Shown: piece by piece, positions 40,460 through 49,944 of the stretch | How positions within the stretch are numbered: the stretch's first letter is position 1 | Layout of the letters: each line of letters begins with the position of its first letter | NCBI GenBank assembly: GCA_016124455.1 | Contig: WGNQ01000013.1 | Coordinates: 1-64,000 of the forward strand | Direction of reading: 5' to 3' | Length of the DNA: 64,000 bases | DNA from: Sideroxydans sp. | Lineage (GTDB): Bacteria > Pseudomonadota > Gammaproteobacteria > Burkholderiales > Gallionellaceae | Notes under the pieces: model-generated | What the model saw: the letters and a program-made list of their open reading frames with translations, nothing else | Database searches by the model: none | What the model was told of the DNA's origin: nothing | Position numbers and translations under genes: made by a program

Positions 40460-41702
40460 TTCGTTTCCCCGTACCCAGGCCGGCAAACAGCAATGCACTC
40501 ATGAACGCCGCGAACAATCCTTCCGTATGGTCGAGCAGCGGCGAATTGAACAGGCAGGATATCGCGATGGCCAGCACCAGGCCACGCGCCGCATCCCGCT
40601 CGAACAGCCCGGGCAGGCGGGAAGCCGTACGCCACTGGGTATAGAACAAATACAGCAAAAGCAGCAGCCCCGGCAATCCGACCTGCACCGTGACCAGCAA
40701 ATATTCGTTATGCGGATTATGTGTCGGCGTAATGCCGGTACCTTGCACCTGTTTTGCGTAGGCCGCGGCAAACCCGCCGGTACCCACACCAAACAGCGGA
40801 TGCTGCCTGACCAGCATCAGGGTATTGTAATAAAATTCCAGCCGCTCTCCGGTGGAGGTCACGCTGTTCACATCGGGCCGCCATGCCTGATATTCCGTCA
40901 CCACCTGGTCGACTCGCCCATGCAGGCGCGGCGACAGCTGATACGCACTGGCGACCACGACCAGGGCCAGCACACCAATGCCGGCAGTCTCGCGCCAGCC
41001 GATATGTCGGCCGTGGCGTTGCAAGCGTCTCGCCACCGTCATGTAGCCCAGATAGACCATAAGCGCCAGCATCACCAAGTACCCGGTCCTGCCCTGCACC
41101 ATGAACAGTACGCTGCCGCCCGCCAGCAGCGCCGCGATGGCCAACGCCCATCTGGCGTTGCGGTTCCGGCTGTCGCGCGCCTTCAGGCCGAACAGGAACG
41201 CTGCGAATGCCATCAGGATATTCTGGGTAATCGAACTGCGGAAAATAGCGGGATTATCTGCCGTATAGGTCCACATCCACTTGCTTACCGGCAACATATG
41301 CAGGCCAACCAGCCAGGAAAGCAGGGCCGTCGCCAGCATCACTGCCAGAAACCCCGCCAGCGCACGGTATCGTGTCCGCTCATCCAGCAGGATCACCATC
41401 AGCAGGGGTACGAAGGCAAGATCCGCATACTTGCCCAATATCCCCGCTGCCGCCTGCAGTGGGGTATCGCCATAGGCCATACCCAGCAGTAACAACACGA
41501 ACAGCAGAATACTGGCACGCGCAACGGGATTGCCGACAGCCGTCTGCAGTATGGTTCGCCCATGCCCAACCAGCATCAGGGCCAGCAAGACAACCAGCAG
41601 CAGGTTGTCCAGCACAACCGAAAGCGGAATAACACAGCCCAGCGCGATTGCACACACGCGTCCGGTCAGCAGCAGGATTCTCTTGGGCAGGAATGCAACC
41701 AT
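40452..41702 (-). CDS. O-antigen ligase/polymerase family membrane protein (WaaL-like)
   Basis: The 416-aa protein has about eleven transmembrane helices and a large periplasmic loop (about 230-325) with STGERLEFYYNTL, HPLFGVGTGGF and THNPHNEYLLV, the Wzy_C pattern. Such proteins join O-antigen to lipid A-core or polymerise O-units; the neighbouring core-type glycosyltransferases favour a ligase. The start MVAFLPKRI at 41702 is 11 bp after the dehydratase stop. Confidence 0.85.
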   Translation of the reverse strand: MVAFLPKRILLLTGRVCAIALGCVIPLSVVLDNLLLVVLLALMLVGHGRTILQTAVGNPVARASILLFVLLLLGMAYGDTPLQAAAGILGKYADLAFVPLLMVILLDERTRYRALAGFLAVMLATALLSWLVGLHMLPVSKWMWTYTADNPAIFRSSITQNILMAFAAFLFGLKARDSRNRNARWALAIAALLAGGSVLFMVQGRTGYLVMLALMVYLGYMTVARRLQRHGRHIGWRETAGIGVLALVVVASAYQLSPRLHGRVDQVVTEYQAWRPDVNSVTSTGERLEFYYNTLMLVRQHPLFGVGTGGFAAAYAKQVQGTGITPTHNPHNEYLLVTVQVGLPGLLLLLYLFYTQWRTASRLPGLFERDAARGLVLAIAISCLFNSPLLDHTEGLFAAFMSALLFAGLGTGKRNG

Positions 41703-41713
41703 GGTATGCCGCC

Positions 41714-43546
41714 TTAGGTCGCCTGGCTCGGATGATACTCCGGCACCCACTGCATCAGGACTTCCCGGGTATCCTCATCGCTCAAGGTGGCGTGCGCGCC
41801 GACCTTATCCAGCAGGCTCTTCAGCATCCCATGGTCCACCTCGCAGGCCTGGGCAATGCGCAGCTTGGGGTGCGGCGTGGGCAGGGTCAGCTCGTTGTCC
41901 GCCAGCAACTCTTCATACAGCTTTTCGCCGGGACGCAAGCCGGTAAATTCGATCTGGATGTCATCCTCCGTCAGGCCGGAAAGACGTATCAGGTCTTTTG
42001 CCAGATCAACGATCCTGACCGGCTCGCCCATGTCCAGCACGAAGATCTCGCCGCCTTTGCCCATCAGCCCTGCCTGCAGAACCAGCTGGGATGCCTCGGG
42101 AATCGACATGAAATAGCGCGTGATTTCCGGATGCGTCACGGTAATCGGCCCGCCCTGTGCGATCTGTTCCCGGAATTTCGGGATCACACTGCCGGTGCTG
42201 CCCAGCACATTGCCGAAGCGCACCATGACGAAACGCGTACCGCCCGGCTGCTGCAATCCCTGGCATACCATCTCGGCCAGCCGCTTGCTGGTGCCCATTA
42301 CATTGGTCGGATTGACCGCCTTGTCGGTCGAGATCATCACGAACCGGGAAACACCGTGCCGCTGTGCCGCGATGGCAACACTCCGCGTGCCCAGCACGTT
42401 ATTGCGTACTGCCTGCCAGGCATTGTGCCGCTCCATCAGCGGCACATGCTTGTATGCTGCGGCATGAAATACCACTGACGGACGATATTGACCGAATATC
42501 TCTTCCAGACGATCCGGGTCACGCACGTCGCCAATCAGGCAAACAATATCAACGTCCGCAAATTCCCTGCTCATCTCCTGCTCGATGGCATACAAGGCAA
42601 ACTCGCTGAGCTCAAGCATCACCAGAGTGTGCGGCCGGAACCTGGCGATCTGGCGGCAAAGCTCGGAGCCGATCGAGCCGCCGGCCCCGGTCACCAGCAC
42701 CACCTTGCCAGTCAGCAGTTCATGCAGCCCCGCTTCATCCAGCTGCACCGGATCACGCCCCAGCAAATCGTCCAGCTCGACCGGTCGCAATTGCGAAATG
42801 GCAATCCTGCCACTCAGCAAATCATCGAATGAAGGCACGGTCAGCACCTTGACCCCGGCCGCATTGGCGAGGTCGATCGCCCGTTTGCGTATCAGGTGGG
42901 AGGCGGACGGCATCGCCACAATGGCCTGCCTGATGCGCATGCGCTCGGCCCATTGCGCAAGCGTATCCAGCGTGCCCAGCACCTTGATGCCATTCAGCAC
43001 CAGTCCCTGCTTGCCCGGATCGTCATCTAGGAAACCGACCAGACGCCAGTCAGGACTGCGGGCCAGCTCCTTGGACAAACCGACCGCCGCATCGCCGGCC
43101 CCCAGCACCAAGACCGGTTCACCATGCAGCTTGGTGCCGTGGTACAGGCTTTTTTCTTTCCACATCCGGTAGACGAAGCGGCTCCCCCCCATCATGAGCA
43201 GCAGCAGCACCGGATTGAACACCAGCACCGAGCGCGGCACCACCGCGTGAATGCGGAACATCCATATCACCAGCGGGATCAGGGCCGCGGCGGCCAGCAC
43301 GGCCAGCGATATGCGGCGCAAATCCGCTACGCTGGCATAGCGCCAGAGCCCGCGGTACAAGCCAAAGCTCCAGAACACAAGGCCCTGCAACGGGACGACC
43401 CAGAGCAGGGTATGCAACATCTCACGATCGAAATTGGGTGGCAGCTCGAAATTGAAACGCAACAGGTAGGCCAGGCTCCAGGCAACTGCTGCTGCAGTGA
43501 GATCGTGCGTTATCGCCAATAGCGTACGCGTATCAGATTTGGCCAT
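41714..43546 (-). CDS. Membrane NDP-sugar 4,6-dehydratase (WbpM/FlaA1-like)
   Basis: The 610-aa protein has four N-terminal transmembrane helices (about 10-120), a first Rossmann-like region (about 125-260) and a catalytic extended SDR domain with TGAGGSIGSELCRQI near residue 280. The catalytic triad region STDKAVNPTNVMGTSKR has Met in place of Tyr, as in WbpM, which converts UDP-GlcNAc to UDP-4-keto-6-deoxy-GlcNAc for QuiNAc/FucNAc synthesis. The gene overlaps the WecA-like gene by 14 bp, matching the known wbpM-wbpL neighbourhood. Confidence 0.93.
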   Translation of the reverse strand: MAKSDTRTLLAITHDLTAAAVAWSLAYLLRFNFELPPNFDREMLHTLLWVVPLQGLVFWSFGLYRGLWRYASVADLRRISLAVLAAAALIPLVIWMFRIHAVVPRSVLVFNPVLLLLMMGGSRFVYRMWKEKSLYHGTKLHGEPVLVLGAGDAAVGLSKELARSPDWRLVGFLDDDPGKQGLVLNGIKVLGTLDTLAQWAERMRIRQAIVAMPSASHLIRKRAIDLANAAGVKVLTVPSFDDLLSGRIAISQLRPVELDDLLGRDPVQLDEAGLHELLTGKVVLVTGAGGSIGSELCRQIARFRPHTLVMLELSEFALYAIEQEMSREFADVDIVCLIGDVRDPDRLEEIFGQYRPSVVFHAAAYKHVPLMERHNAWQAVRNNVLGTRSVAIAAQRHGVSRFVMISTDKAVNPTNVMGTSKRLAEMVCQGLQQPGGTRFVMVRFGNVLGSTGSVIPKFREQIAQGGPITVTHPEITRYFMSIPEASQLVLQAGLMGKGGEIFVLDMGEPVRIVDLAKDLIRLSGLTEDDIQIEFTGLRPGEKLYEELLADNELTLPTPHPKLRIAQACEVDHGMLKSLLDKVGAHATLSDEDTREVLMQWVPEYHPSQAT

Positions 43547-44522
43547 GCTGTTCGCGCTGAAATACCTGCCAGCGCCTGTCCAGAATCAGCATCAATACCG
43601 CATAGACAACTCCCCATGCGAGGAACAACAGCCAGGGAAGTTCTGCCGACTGGCGCATCGACCAGATTGCCGACACCCCGGCCGCGAACATCAATACATA
43701 CTCGACCACTGCCGTCCGGTAATGCCCCCAGCCGAGCTGCACCAGGCGCTGGTAGTAATGTTCGCGGTGTGCTTCCCAGACTTTCTCACCGCGCAGTGCA
43801 CGTTTGAGCAAGGTAACGGTTGCGTCCACAATAAAGGGGGAGAACACCAGCAGCGGGAACCAGGCCGGCCACAAGGATTGTTGCCAGCCCCACAGCCCCA
43901 TCGCTGCCGCCAGAAAACCCAACGGAATGGAACCGGCATCGCCCATGAATACCTTGGCTGGATGGAAGTTGTTATACAGAAAACCCAATGCAGCTGCGCC
44001 AACGGAAAAGTTAAGCATTGCCTGCGTGTCGTTGCCATGCATCAGGGCAGCAGCACCATACATGGTAAATCCCCAGAAAGTCATGCCGCCGGCCAGACCG
44101 TCCGAGCCATCCATGAAGTTATACAGGTTGGTCATCCACACCACACCGAACAATATGAACAAGCCGATCAGTACATTGTGCAACAGCATGCCGGAGCCCA
44201 GCAGCAGGATGAAGGCCGCAATAAAATGTACCAGCAAGCGTACGCGCGGCGTCAACCCGCGCATATCGTCCATCAGTGAAATCGCAAACAGGATGATCAC
44301 CGGCAGTACCACCCACCATGCCAGAGACTTGAGCATGATCGCCCAGCCTGACAGCAGGCCTGCCATCAATCCCACCCCCCCGATGCGGGGAACAGGTGCC
44401 GCATGCAGCGAACGTTCGTTGGGAATATCTTCTATGCCCTTGGTCGCCTTGCTGATCAGCAGCAGGGTAGTCAACAGCAGGGTAATCAGGGCAGCAATAA
44501 CTGGTGCGTAATGTGGTGTCAT
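43533..44522 (-). CDS. WecA/WbpL-like UDP-sugar:undecaprenyl-phosphate sugar-1-phosphate transferase
   Basis: The 329-aa polytopic protein starts O-unit assembly on undecaprenyl phosphate. Conserved loops are LMDDMRGL, NLYNFMDGSDGLAGG and VFMGDAGSIPLGF. The WbpL subgroup uses UDP-FucNAc or UDP-QuiNAc, which fits the flanking 4,6-dehydratase and epimerase/reductase genes. It overlaps both neighbours, so the three are translationally linked. Confidence 0.92.
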   Translation of the reverse strand: MTPHYAPVIAALITLLLTTLLLISKATKGIEDIPNERSLHAAPVPRIGGVGLMAGLLSGWAIMLKSLAWWVVLPVIILFAISLMDDMRGLTPRVRLLVHFIAAFILLLGSGMLLHNVLIGLFILFGVVWMTNLYNFMDGSDGLAGGMTFWGFTMYGAAALMHGNDTQAMLNFSVGAAALGFLYNNFHPAKVFMGDAGSIPLGFLAAAMGLWGWQQSLWPAWFPLLVFSPFIVDATVTLLKRALRGEKVWEAHREHYYQRLVQLGWGHYRTAVVEYVLMFAAGVSAIWSMRQSAELPWLLFLAWGVVYAVLMLILDRRWQVFQREQHGQI

Positions 44523-45487
44523 TTATGTTGGTTCCGGTACCACTCAGCCGTCGCCTGCAACCCCTGTTGCAGCGTATATGGCGGTACCCAGTTGAGATCG
44601 CGGCGTATTTTAGCACTATCGACCTCTAGCGAACCAAGCAGACGCTCTGCTTGTCGTGACTTCCCGGTCAGTTTCCCGGCAAGACGCAACCATGACGACG
44701 GACAATGAAACAGGCGGGACGGCACATTCAGGGCCGCAGCCAGTTGGCGCAACAATTCCGGGGTCGACACATCATCCCCATCACTGACCAGATATGTCTG
44801 GCCTGCAGCGGCGGGCTGCACCGCACATGCGACCAGCGCATTCACCAGATTGCCCACGTAAACCAGACTGCGCCGGTTGTCTATCGACGCCAGGGGCAAG
44901 GGTATCCCCCTGGCCACCACGGACAGCATTTGCGCGAAATTGCCTTTTACACGCGGCCCATACACCAGTGGCGGACGCACGATCACCACTTCCAGGCCAG
45001 TCTCGCGAGACACCTTGTGCAACGCCTGTTCAGCCTCCCACTTTGACACGGCGTAGGCATCTTCCGGTTTGGCGGCAAGAGATTCCGAGAATTTCTGCCC
45101 TCGCTGGGTTTCCTCTCCATTCACCTTGATCGAACTGACATAGACAAGCCGTTTTACGCCCCCGGATGCCGCGGCACGGGCCAGCTCTTCCGTGGCACGG
45201 GTGTTGACCCGCCGGAATTCCGCCAGCGGGTCGGGAGCCGTATCGCGCATAACATGAACACGGGCGGCCAGATGTATTACCGTCGATATCCCTGACAGCA
45301 CATCCTGCCAGCAATCCTGTGCGATACCGGCCATATAGGCCCACTCAACTACCTGCGGATCTCCATGCGCTTCGCCCAGCCACGCCCTGCTGCTTGTCAG
45401 CGCCCGAACCCTGATCTTGTTGCGCACCAGCTCATCGAGCAGCGGAAGCCCGATGAAGCCTCGTGCGCCGGTAACCAAAACGCTCAT
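44519..45487 (-). CDS. NAD-dependent epimerase/reductase (WbpK/WbpV-like)
   Basis: The 322-aa extended SDR has the N-terminal VLVTGARGFIGLPLLDEL and the catalytic YAVSKWEAE (YxxxK). In WbpM-type clusters the adjacent SDR reduces the 4-keto-6-deoxy sugar to QuiNAc or FucNAc, so that role is inferred here. It overlaps the WecA-like gene by 4 bp. GC content begins to fall to the right of this gene. Confidence 0.85.
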   Translation of the reverse strand: MSVLVTGARGFIGLPLLDELVRNKIRVRALTSSRAWLGEAHGDPQVVEWAYMAGIAQDCWQDVLSGISTVIHLAARVHVMRDTAPDPLAEFRRVNTRATEELARAAASGGVKRLVYVSSIKVNGEETQRGQKFSESLAAKPEDAYAVSKWEAEQALHKVSRETGLEVVIVRPPLVYGPRVKGNFAQMLSVVARGIPLPLASIDNRRSLVYVGNLVNALVACAVQPAAAGQTYLVSDGDDVSTPELLRQLAAALNVPSRLFHCPSSWLRLAGKLTGKSRQAERLLGSLEVDSAKIRRDLNWVPPYTLQQGLQATAEWYRNQHK

Positions 45488-45542
45488 TTCACAACCCTGC
45501 CATGTAATGATAAATCCGCATCATGATTAGCCAGGCTGCATA

Positions 45543-46310
45543 TCAGCGGCCAACAAACCTGCGCCAGGCCGTCGCCCAGAATGGATATGACAGGAAAAAC
45601 CTGGCCATGCTGGAAACATGCCACTTAAGGTATTTAAGACTCCGATGGCTAGTGCGCCGTGCATCGTGGACCACCACGGCTTGTGGGGAAAATAGCACCT
45701 GGTATCCCGCGAGGCCCAGTCTCGCGCAAAGGTCTACGTCTTCGTAATACAGGAAATAACGCTCGTCAAAGCCGCCTATTGCCTTAAAAGTCTCGCGACG
45801 AAACAACATGAACATCCCCCCCACCCAGTCGGGATATATTGCCGTGCCCCCCAATGAGTATTCAGGGACCCTACTCCGGCAACCCAATACTTTCAGGAGA
45901 ATTTTCCATGGCGTCGGGAACCTGCGGGCACTGTCTTCTGTCGAGCCATCGGATGCCACAACCATGGGCGCAGCCACACCCACCGACACATCCTCCAAAC
46001 AGGAAATCAAGGCCTCGAATGGATTTGAGGCAAGACGAATATCCGGGTTGAGTACGCAAAATATGTTGCCATGGGAAACATTGAACGCCGCGTTATGGTT
46101 TTCACCAAAACCTTTAGGCCGTAGATTCCGGATCACCGTTATTGGGAATGGAAAATCTGTTAACTGAAATGGCAAAACTTCTGGAACGTTCAAGGTCAGC
46201 ACAACTTCCAGATTGGTTGAATAACAACACTGTCGAATGTCATCAAATAAATTTGTCACCAGAGAGGACTGGCCGTGACTTACGACCGATATGCTTAATC
46301 TGGTCTTCAA
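45543..46310 (-). CDS. GT2 glycosyltransferase (rhamnosyltransferase-like), TTG start
   Basis: The 255-aa GT-A protein has ISVVSHGQSSLV, VIRNLRPKGFGENHNAAF and VLNPDIRL (in place of DxD), plus GGFDERYFLYYEDVDLCARLGLAG, as in WbbL-type rhamnosyltransferases. The nearest ATG (46460) would overlap the upstream gene by 150 bp, while a TTG at 46310 overlaps its stop as TTGA and starts the protein MKTRLSISVVSH, exactly where the family begins. The TTG start is therefore preferred. Confidence 0.82.
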   Translation of the reverse strand: MKTRLSISVVSHGQSSLVTNLFDDIRQCCYSTNLEVVLTLNVPEVLPFQLTDFPFPITVIRNLRPKGFGENHNAAFNVSHGNIFCVLNPDIRLASNPFEALISCLEDVSVGVAAPMVVASDGSTEDSARRFPTPWKILLKVLGCRSRVPEYSLGGTAIYPDWVGGMFMLFRRETFKAIGGFDERYFLYYEDVDLCARLGLAGYQVLFSPQAVVVHDARRTSHRSLKYLKWHVSSMARFFLSYPFWATAWRRFVGR

Positions 46311-47254
46311 TTCATGCGGCCCGAAGAATGGCGAATGCGTTTCAATAGGACCAGCAACCTGCCAAAGATCGGCATGGCCGTGTAATACACGAACGGGATC
46401 GAATGTTTTATGAGCACTGCCTCCAGTCGTGCGGATTCCAGATGGCGTCTGGAAATCCATATCCGGTAAGCCATGCGAACCTTCCGCAACGCATGATGCG
46501 CCCAGGAATTTCGGATATACGGTTTCCTTGCGTATTCCTCGAAAAGCCGTACGTTATCCTCGACTAGCGCCCCCGACTTAATATTCACTGCGGTCATCTG
46601 TTCCGAATGTCGGCGGATGGCGCACAACGGTTCCGGCAGAATGGCAAGGTCTCCCTGTTCCAGCAAATAGAACCACATTTCCATGTCCATCAGATGAGAA
46701 AATTCCTCGCGGAATCCGCGCAATGCCGATTCCAATCTGAACATCACTGCAGTGGGTTCGCCGATGTAATTGGCGCCGAACAGGCAGCGGTTAATCGCCT
46801 CTTTTCCCGGCACCGTTTTTTCCGTGTATGCATAGCGCTGAATGCCGATCTTCGCTTCGGTCGCGTCCATTATCAGGCGGCCGCCTGCGACCAAGGACAC
46901 GGAAGGGTGGGTATCGAGCACATGCGCCATTTTCTCCAGGCATGAAGGCAGCAGCAGATCGTCGGCGCAAAGGAACTTGACATATTTTCCCCGCGCCTGC
47001 TTCAGGCAGGCATTGAAATTGCCAACCAGGCCGATGTTACACTCGTTCCTGAAGAGGCGGAGGGGAGCTTCCGAGTTGTCCGCGATCAGTTTTTCGATAA
47101 GAGACACCGTTCCATCCGTCGAGGCATTATCGACCACGATGATTTCGTAGTCGTCGAAGGATTGTTCCAAAACGGATTCAAGCGCCTGTCCAAGAAAATC
47201 CTCACCATTGCGGACAGGGACGCAGATGCTCACACGGGGCGGGTTAGCTTCCAT
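46307..47254 (-). CDS. GT2 family glycosyltransferase
   Basis: The 315-aa enzyme has an intact GT-A core: VSICVPVRNGEDFLGQALESVL, VVDNASTDGTV, and KFLCADDLLLP (ADD metal site). The C-terminal 120 residues are basic. It likely adds a sugar in the O-unit; donor and acceptor cannot be told. It overlaps both neighbours by 4-11 bp. Confidence 0.87.
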   Translation of the reverse strand: MEANPPRVSICVPVRNGEDFLGQALESVLEQSFDDYEIIVVDNASTDGTVSLIEKLIADNSEAPLRLFRNECNIGLVGNFNACLKQARGKYVKFLCADDLLLPSCLEKMAHVLDTHPSVSLVAGGRLIMDATEAKIGIQRYAYTEKTVPGKEAINRCLFGANYIGEPTAVMFRLESALRGFREEFSHLMDMEMWFYLLEQGDLAILPEPLCAIRRHSEQMTAVNIKSGALVEDNVRLFEEYARKPYIRNSWAHHALRKVRMAYRIWISRRHLESARLEAVLIKHSIPFVYYTAMPIFGRLLVLLKRIRHSSGRMN

Positions 47255-48131
47255 TGCCAGCCCTCTTGCCCCATGCGCTGAATGATAAAAAAGCCCTTCT
47301 CTCCGAACTTCCGCCCTGATAATTGCGAGTCTGGTTGTCGGTCACAAGTAAATTTTCCTGCTCCGATTGCCAGAAAGTACCGCTTGTGCTCCATGAGGCC
47401 ATGTCGTAACCGATCCCATCCCTGCCAACAACGAGAACCTGCTTTCCCAAACCGAGAACCTGACGGGTCAGGCCCTTTTTGCCGCTTTCGAATTTTAGAG
47501 CGTCCATTTTGGATCGGATCGGGGAAAAATCCAGTCTATTCCAGATTTCACTCGAAATCATGAAAGCATTGGTTCTCAGGTGGTAATTGGGAAATGAGTC
47601 AAAATAAATTGGGAAGGTGAGACGCCTCCAGATAGCCTGGATAACATAAGTGATACCATCCCAAGCGTTTCCATCTTTTCCTGCAAACAGGATTTTCGAT
47701 CTTATGGCGGAGCCCAAATTATAGTTTGGCAATCTCATGCCCAACCCCTGCCATGATCCTGTCGCACCTACCAATCCTACTCCGGGCCGGATAATATGGC
47801 TGTGCAACTTCTTCAGCCATTCGCGATCTTGGATCATGCTAAATGAATTCAGGAAGCAAAAATACCGATATTTTTTTGAATAGTGGCCGAATGCCTTGAA
47901 GTAGGCCGTGATGTCAAATCCTTCATCGGAAATCTCCAAGGACAGGTAAGGGAGCGAAGCAAGCAGCTTCCGGTATTCTGAAGCATCTTCATGTCGTTTG
48001 AAACCCTTGAAAATGATCAGCAGGTCGTGATCGATTCCCGCCTGATTATCGCGGTAGGAATCGAGGAAAAGCCGGAAAGGTTCAATGCCGTTGTGGGCCC
48101 GGATCAAATGAACGACTACTATGTCCTTCAA
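47244..48131 (-). CDS. Uncharacterised protein, possible GT-A-like glycosyltransferase
   Basis: The 295-aa protein is not recognised as a named family. It starts DIVVVHLIRAHNGIEPF, a GT-A-like beta strand, and has RYFCFLNSFSMIQDREWLKKL at the position where a DxD would be found in rhamnan-type enzymes, but no DxD is present. AFMISSEIWNRL is a further GT-like feature. Its operon setting suggests glycan assembly. Function is unproven. Confidence 0.6.
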   Translation of the reverse strand: MKDIVVVHLIRAHNGIEPFRLFLDSYRDNQAGIDHDLLIIFKGFKRHEDASEYRKLLASLPYLSLEISDEGFDITAYFKAFGHYSKKYRYFCFLNSFSMIQDREWLKKLHSHIIRPGVGLVGATGSWQGLGMRLPNYNLGSAIRSKILFAGKDGNAWDGITYVIQAIWRRLTFPIYFDSFPNYHLRTNAFMISSEIWNRLDFSPIRSKMDALKFESGKKGLTRQVLGLGKQVLVVGRDGIGYDMASWSTSGTFWQSEQENLLVTDNQTRNYQGGSSERRAFLSFSAWGKRAGNGS

Positions 48132-48145
48132 TTTCAGCTTTCCAT

Positions 48146-49078
48146 TTAGGAATTACTGCCCGGTTTTCTGAAAATAGCAAGATATGCATTTCCAGAGCCG
48201 TCAGTCCGCTCAATAATACGAACGAAACTGTAAACAATGAAATTGATGGTGCTTCTATTCAACAGCCAAACAAGAAAACGGTTAGGGTTTTTAGAGAAAA
48301 AATTGTTAAGCGAGTGGAGCCACCAACCACGTGAATTAAATTCCGAACTTACACTATCAGTTGTGGTGACAAGGACTTTCTGGAGCCCTGCCTGCACGAG
48401 TTGTTGCCCTAACAAGTTAGCCGGCAAGAACATGGTATGTCGTGGTGCATCGACATGTTTCCAATATTTTTTGAATATTTTGAATTGAAATGACCCGGGA
48501 TTAGGAACTGCTATTATGACTACTCCATTAGGCGCCAACATATCTGGTAATGCGCTTAATACGCTCCAAGGAGATTCCAAATGTTCTAATACATGCCACA
48601 TGACAATCGCATCATATCGTTCCTCAATCTGCTTGAGAGTTTCGACAATAGTCGAACTGTTGATTGAATTTCTAACCTTGATGGTTTCCGCAAGAAATTT
48701 ACTGCACTTCGAATCCATTTCAATGGTATCGACAATATAACCTTCCTTTTTGGCCAAGTAAGCAAAGGTTCCATTGCCGGGCCCAATTTCCAATAATTTA
48801 TCTCCTTGGATATTGTCCCTGACAGTTTTCAGCTTACTCAAGTCATAGTCAGTTACGTTGCTTTCTATATCACCCGTTGTTTGGTAGGCGGAATATGCCT
48901 GACCATAGTAATCATGGATATTCTCAGGGATCGGATCCAAAAAAATTAGCCCGCATCCATGACACTGGTAATAGTCAAAAATCTCATCCGACATATTTTG
49001 GTTGATGTCCGAGACTGAAAACAGCAATGTCGCAGATTCTGCACAGTAAGGGCAGTGTGTTTTTGCAGGTAAGCTCAT
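48146..49078 (-). CDS. Class I SAM-dependent methyltransferase with N-terminal zinc-binding motif
   Basis: The 310-aa protein has CPYC near residue 9 and a later CHGCGLIF, suggesting a zinc ribbon, then LLEIGPGNGTFAYLA (SAM loop) and YDAIVMWHVLEHLESPW. This is a common layout in O-antigen methyltransferases. The coding sequence is clearly more AT-rich than its neighbours, a sign of separate origin. It overlaps the reductase gene by 4 bp. Confidence 0.82.
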   Translation of the reverse strand: MSLPAKTHCPYCAESATLLFSVSDINQNMSDEIFDYYQCHGCGLIFLDPIPENIHDYYGQAYSAYQTTGDIESNVTDYDLSKLKTVRDNIQGDKLLEIGPGNGTFAYLAKKEGYIVDTIEMDSKCSKFLAETIKVRNSINSSTIVETLKQIEERYDAIVMWHVLEHLESPWSVLSALPDMLAPNGVVIIAVPNPGSFQFKIFKKYWKHVDAPRHTMFLPANLLGQQLVQAGLQKVLVTTTDSVSSEFNSRGWWLHSLNNFFSKNPNRFLVWLLNRSTINFIVYSFVRIIERTDGSGNAYLAIFRKPGSNS

Positions 49079-49944
49079 AAAGAAAATCCGTATTTTTCGT
49101 CAATATAGCGCTTTAGGGCATCACGCCAATGCGGCAAGGTGATTCCCAACGATTTTGCCTTAGTGTTGGCCAGCGCCGAATAGAGAGGGCGGCACATCTC
49201 TCCGCTCATCCCGCCGCGATCCACCGGAACCACTTGCGTGCCGAGCCCAGCCAGTTCGTAAATGGCTTTGGTGAATTCGAACCAAGTGCACTCGCCTTCA
49301 TTTGTCAAATGATATATCCCGGGAACAAATTGCGGATGCTCTATCAGTTTCAGAACTGCCTGTGCGAGATCCCCGGTATAGGTCGGGGCGACGACCTGGT
49401 CACATCCCATTTCCAGTTCGCTGACCGCCTGTGCGTCGGCAATGCGCTTGTCCACGAAATTTCCGCCCTTGGAAATTGCGCCGCTCGGCCCATAAAGACC
49501 GCAGGTTCGTATGACCACGGCATGCCGGGGAGCGGTGGCCAGCGCCGCCAGCTCTCCTGCAAGCCTCGAAATGCCGTACATCTGCAGGGGCTCTGGGCAG
49601 TCGTCCTCCCGATAAGGTGTTCGTTTCTTCCCCCCGAACACATAATCGGTGCTGAACGTGACCAACTGCACATCCATTCTGGCGCAGATCACCGCGAGGT
49701 CCCTGACGGCCTGACAGTTCACAGCAAATGCGCGTAGCGGCTCCACTTCGCACTGCGGCACATTGTGGAAAGCAGCCGTGTTGATGACGACATCCGGGCA
49801 AAATTCGGCGATTGCGCGCTCACAGGATTCTTTCGATTCGATGTCCAGTTCAGGTCGGCCCGGTGCATAAATCTGATGTGATGTCTCCAGGGACAGGAGG
49901 CTACCCCCCAGCTGTCCGGTTTTGCCTATCAGCAGTATTTTCAT
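49075..49944 (-). CDS. NDP-4-keto-6-deoxysugar reductase (RfbD-like)
   Basis: The 289-aa SDR resembles dTDP-4-dehydrorhamnose reductase: MKILLIGKTGQLGGSLL at the N-terminus, STDYVFGGKKRTPYREDD and YGISRLAGE (YxxxK). Because rfbF and rfbG in the same operon make a CDP-linked sugar, the natural substrate is more likely a CDP-4-keto sugar. It overlaps the epimerase gene (ATGA). Confidence 0.82.
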   Translation of the reverse strand: MKILLIGKTGQLGGSLLSLETSHQIYAPGRPELDIESKESCERAIAEFCPDVVINTAAFHNVPQCEVEPLRAFAVNCQAVRDLAVICARMDVQLVTFSTDYVFGGKKRTPYREDDCPEPLQMYGISRLAGELAALATAPRHAVVIRTCGLYGPSGAISKGGNFVDKRIADAQAVSELEMGCDQVVAPTYTGDLAQAVLKLIEHPQFVPGIYHLTNEGECTWFEFTKAIYELAGLGTQVVPVDRGGMSGEMCRPLYSALANTKAKSLGITLPHWRDALKRYIDEKYGFSL

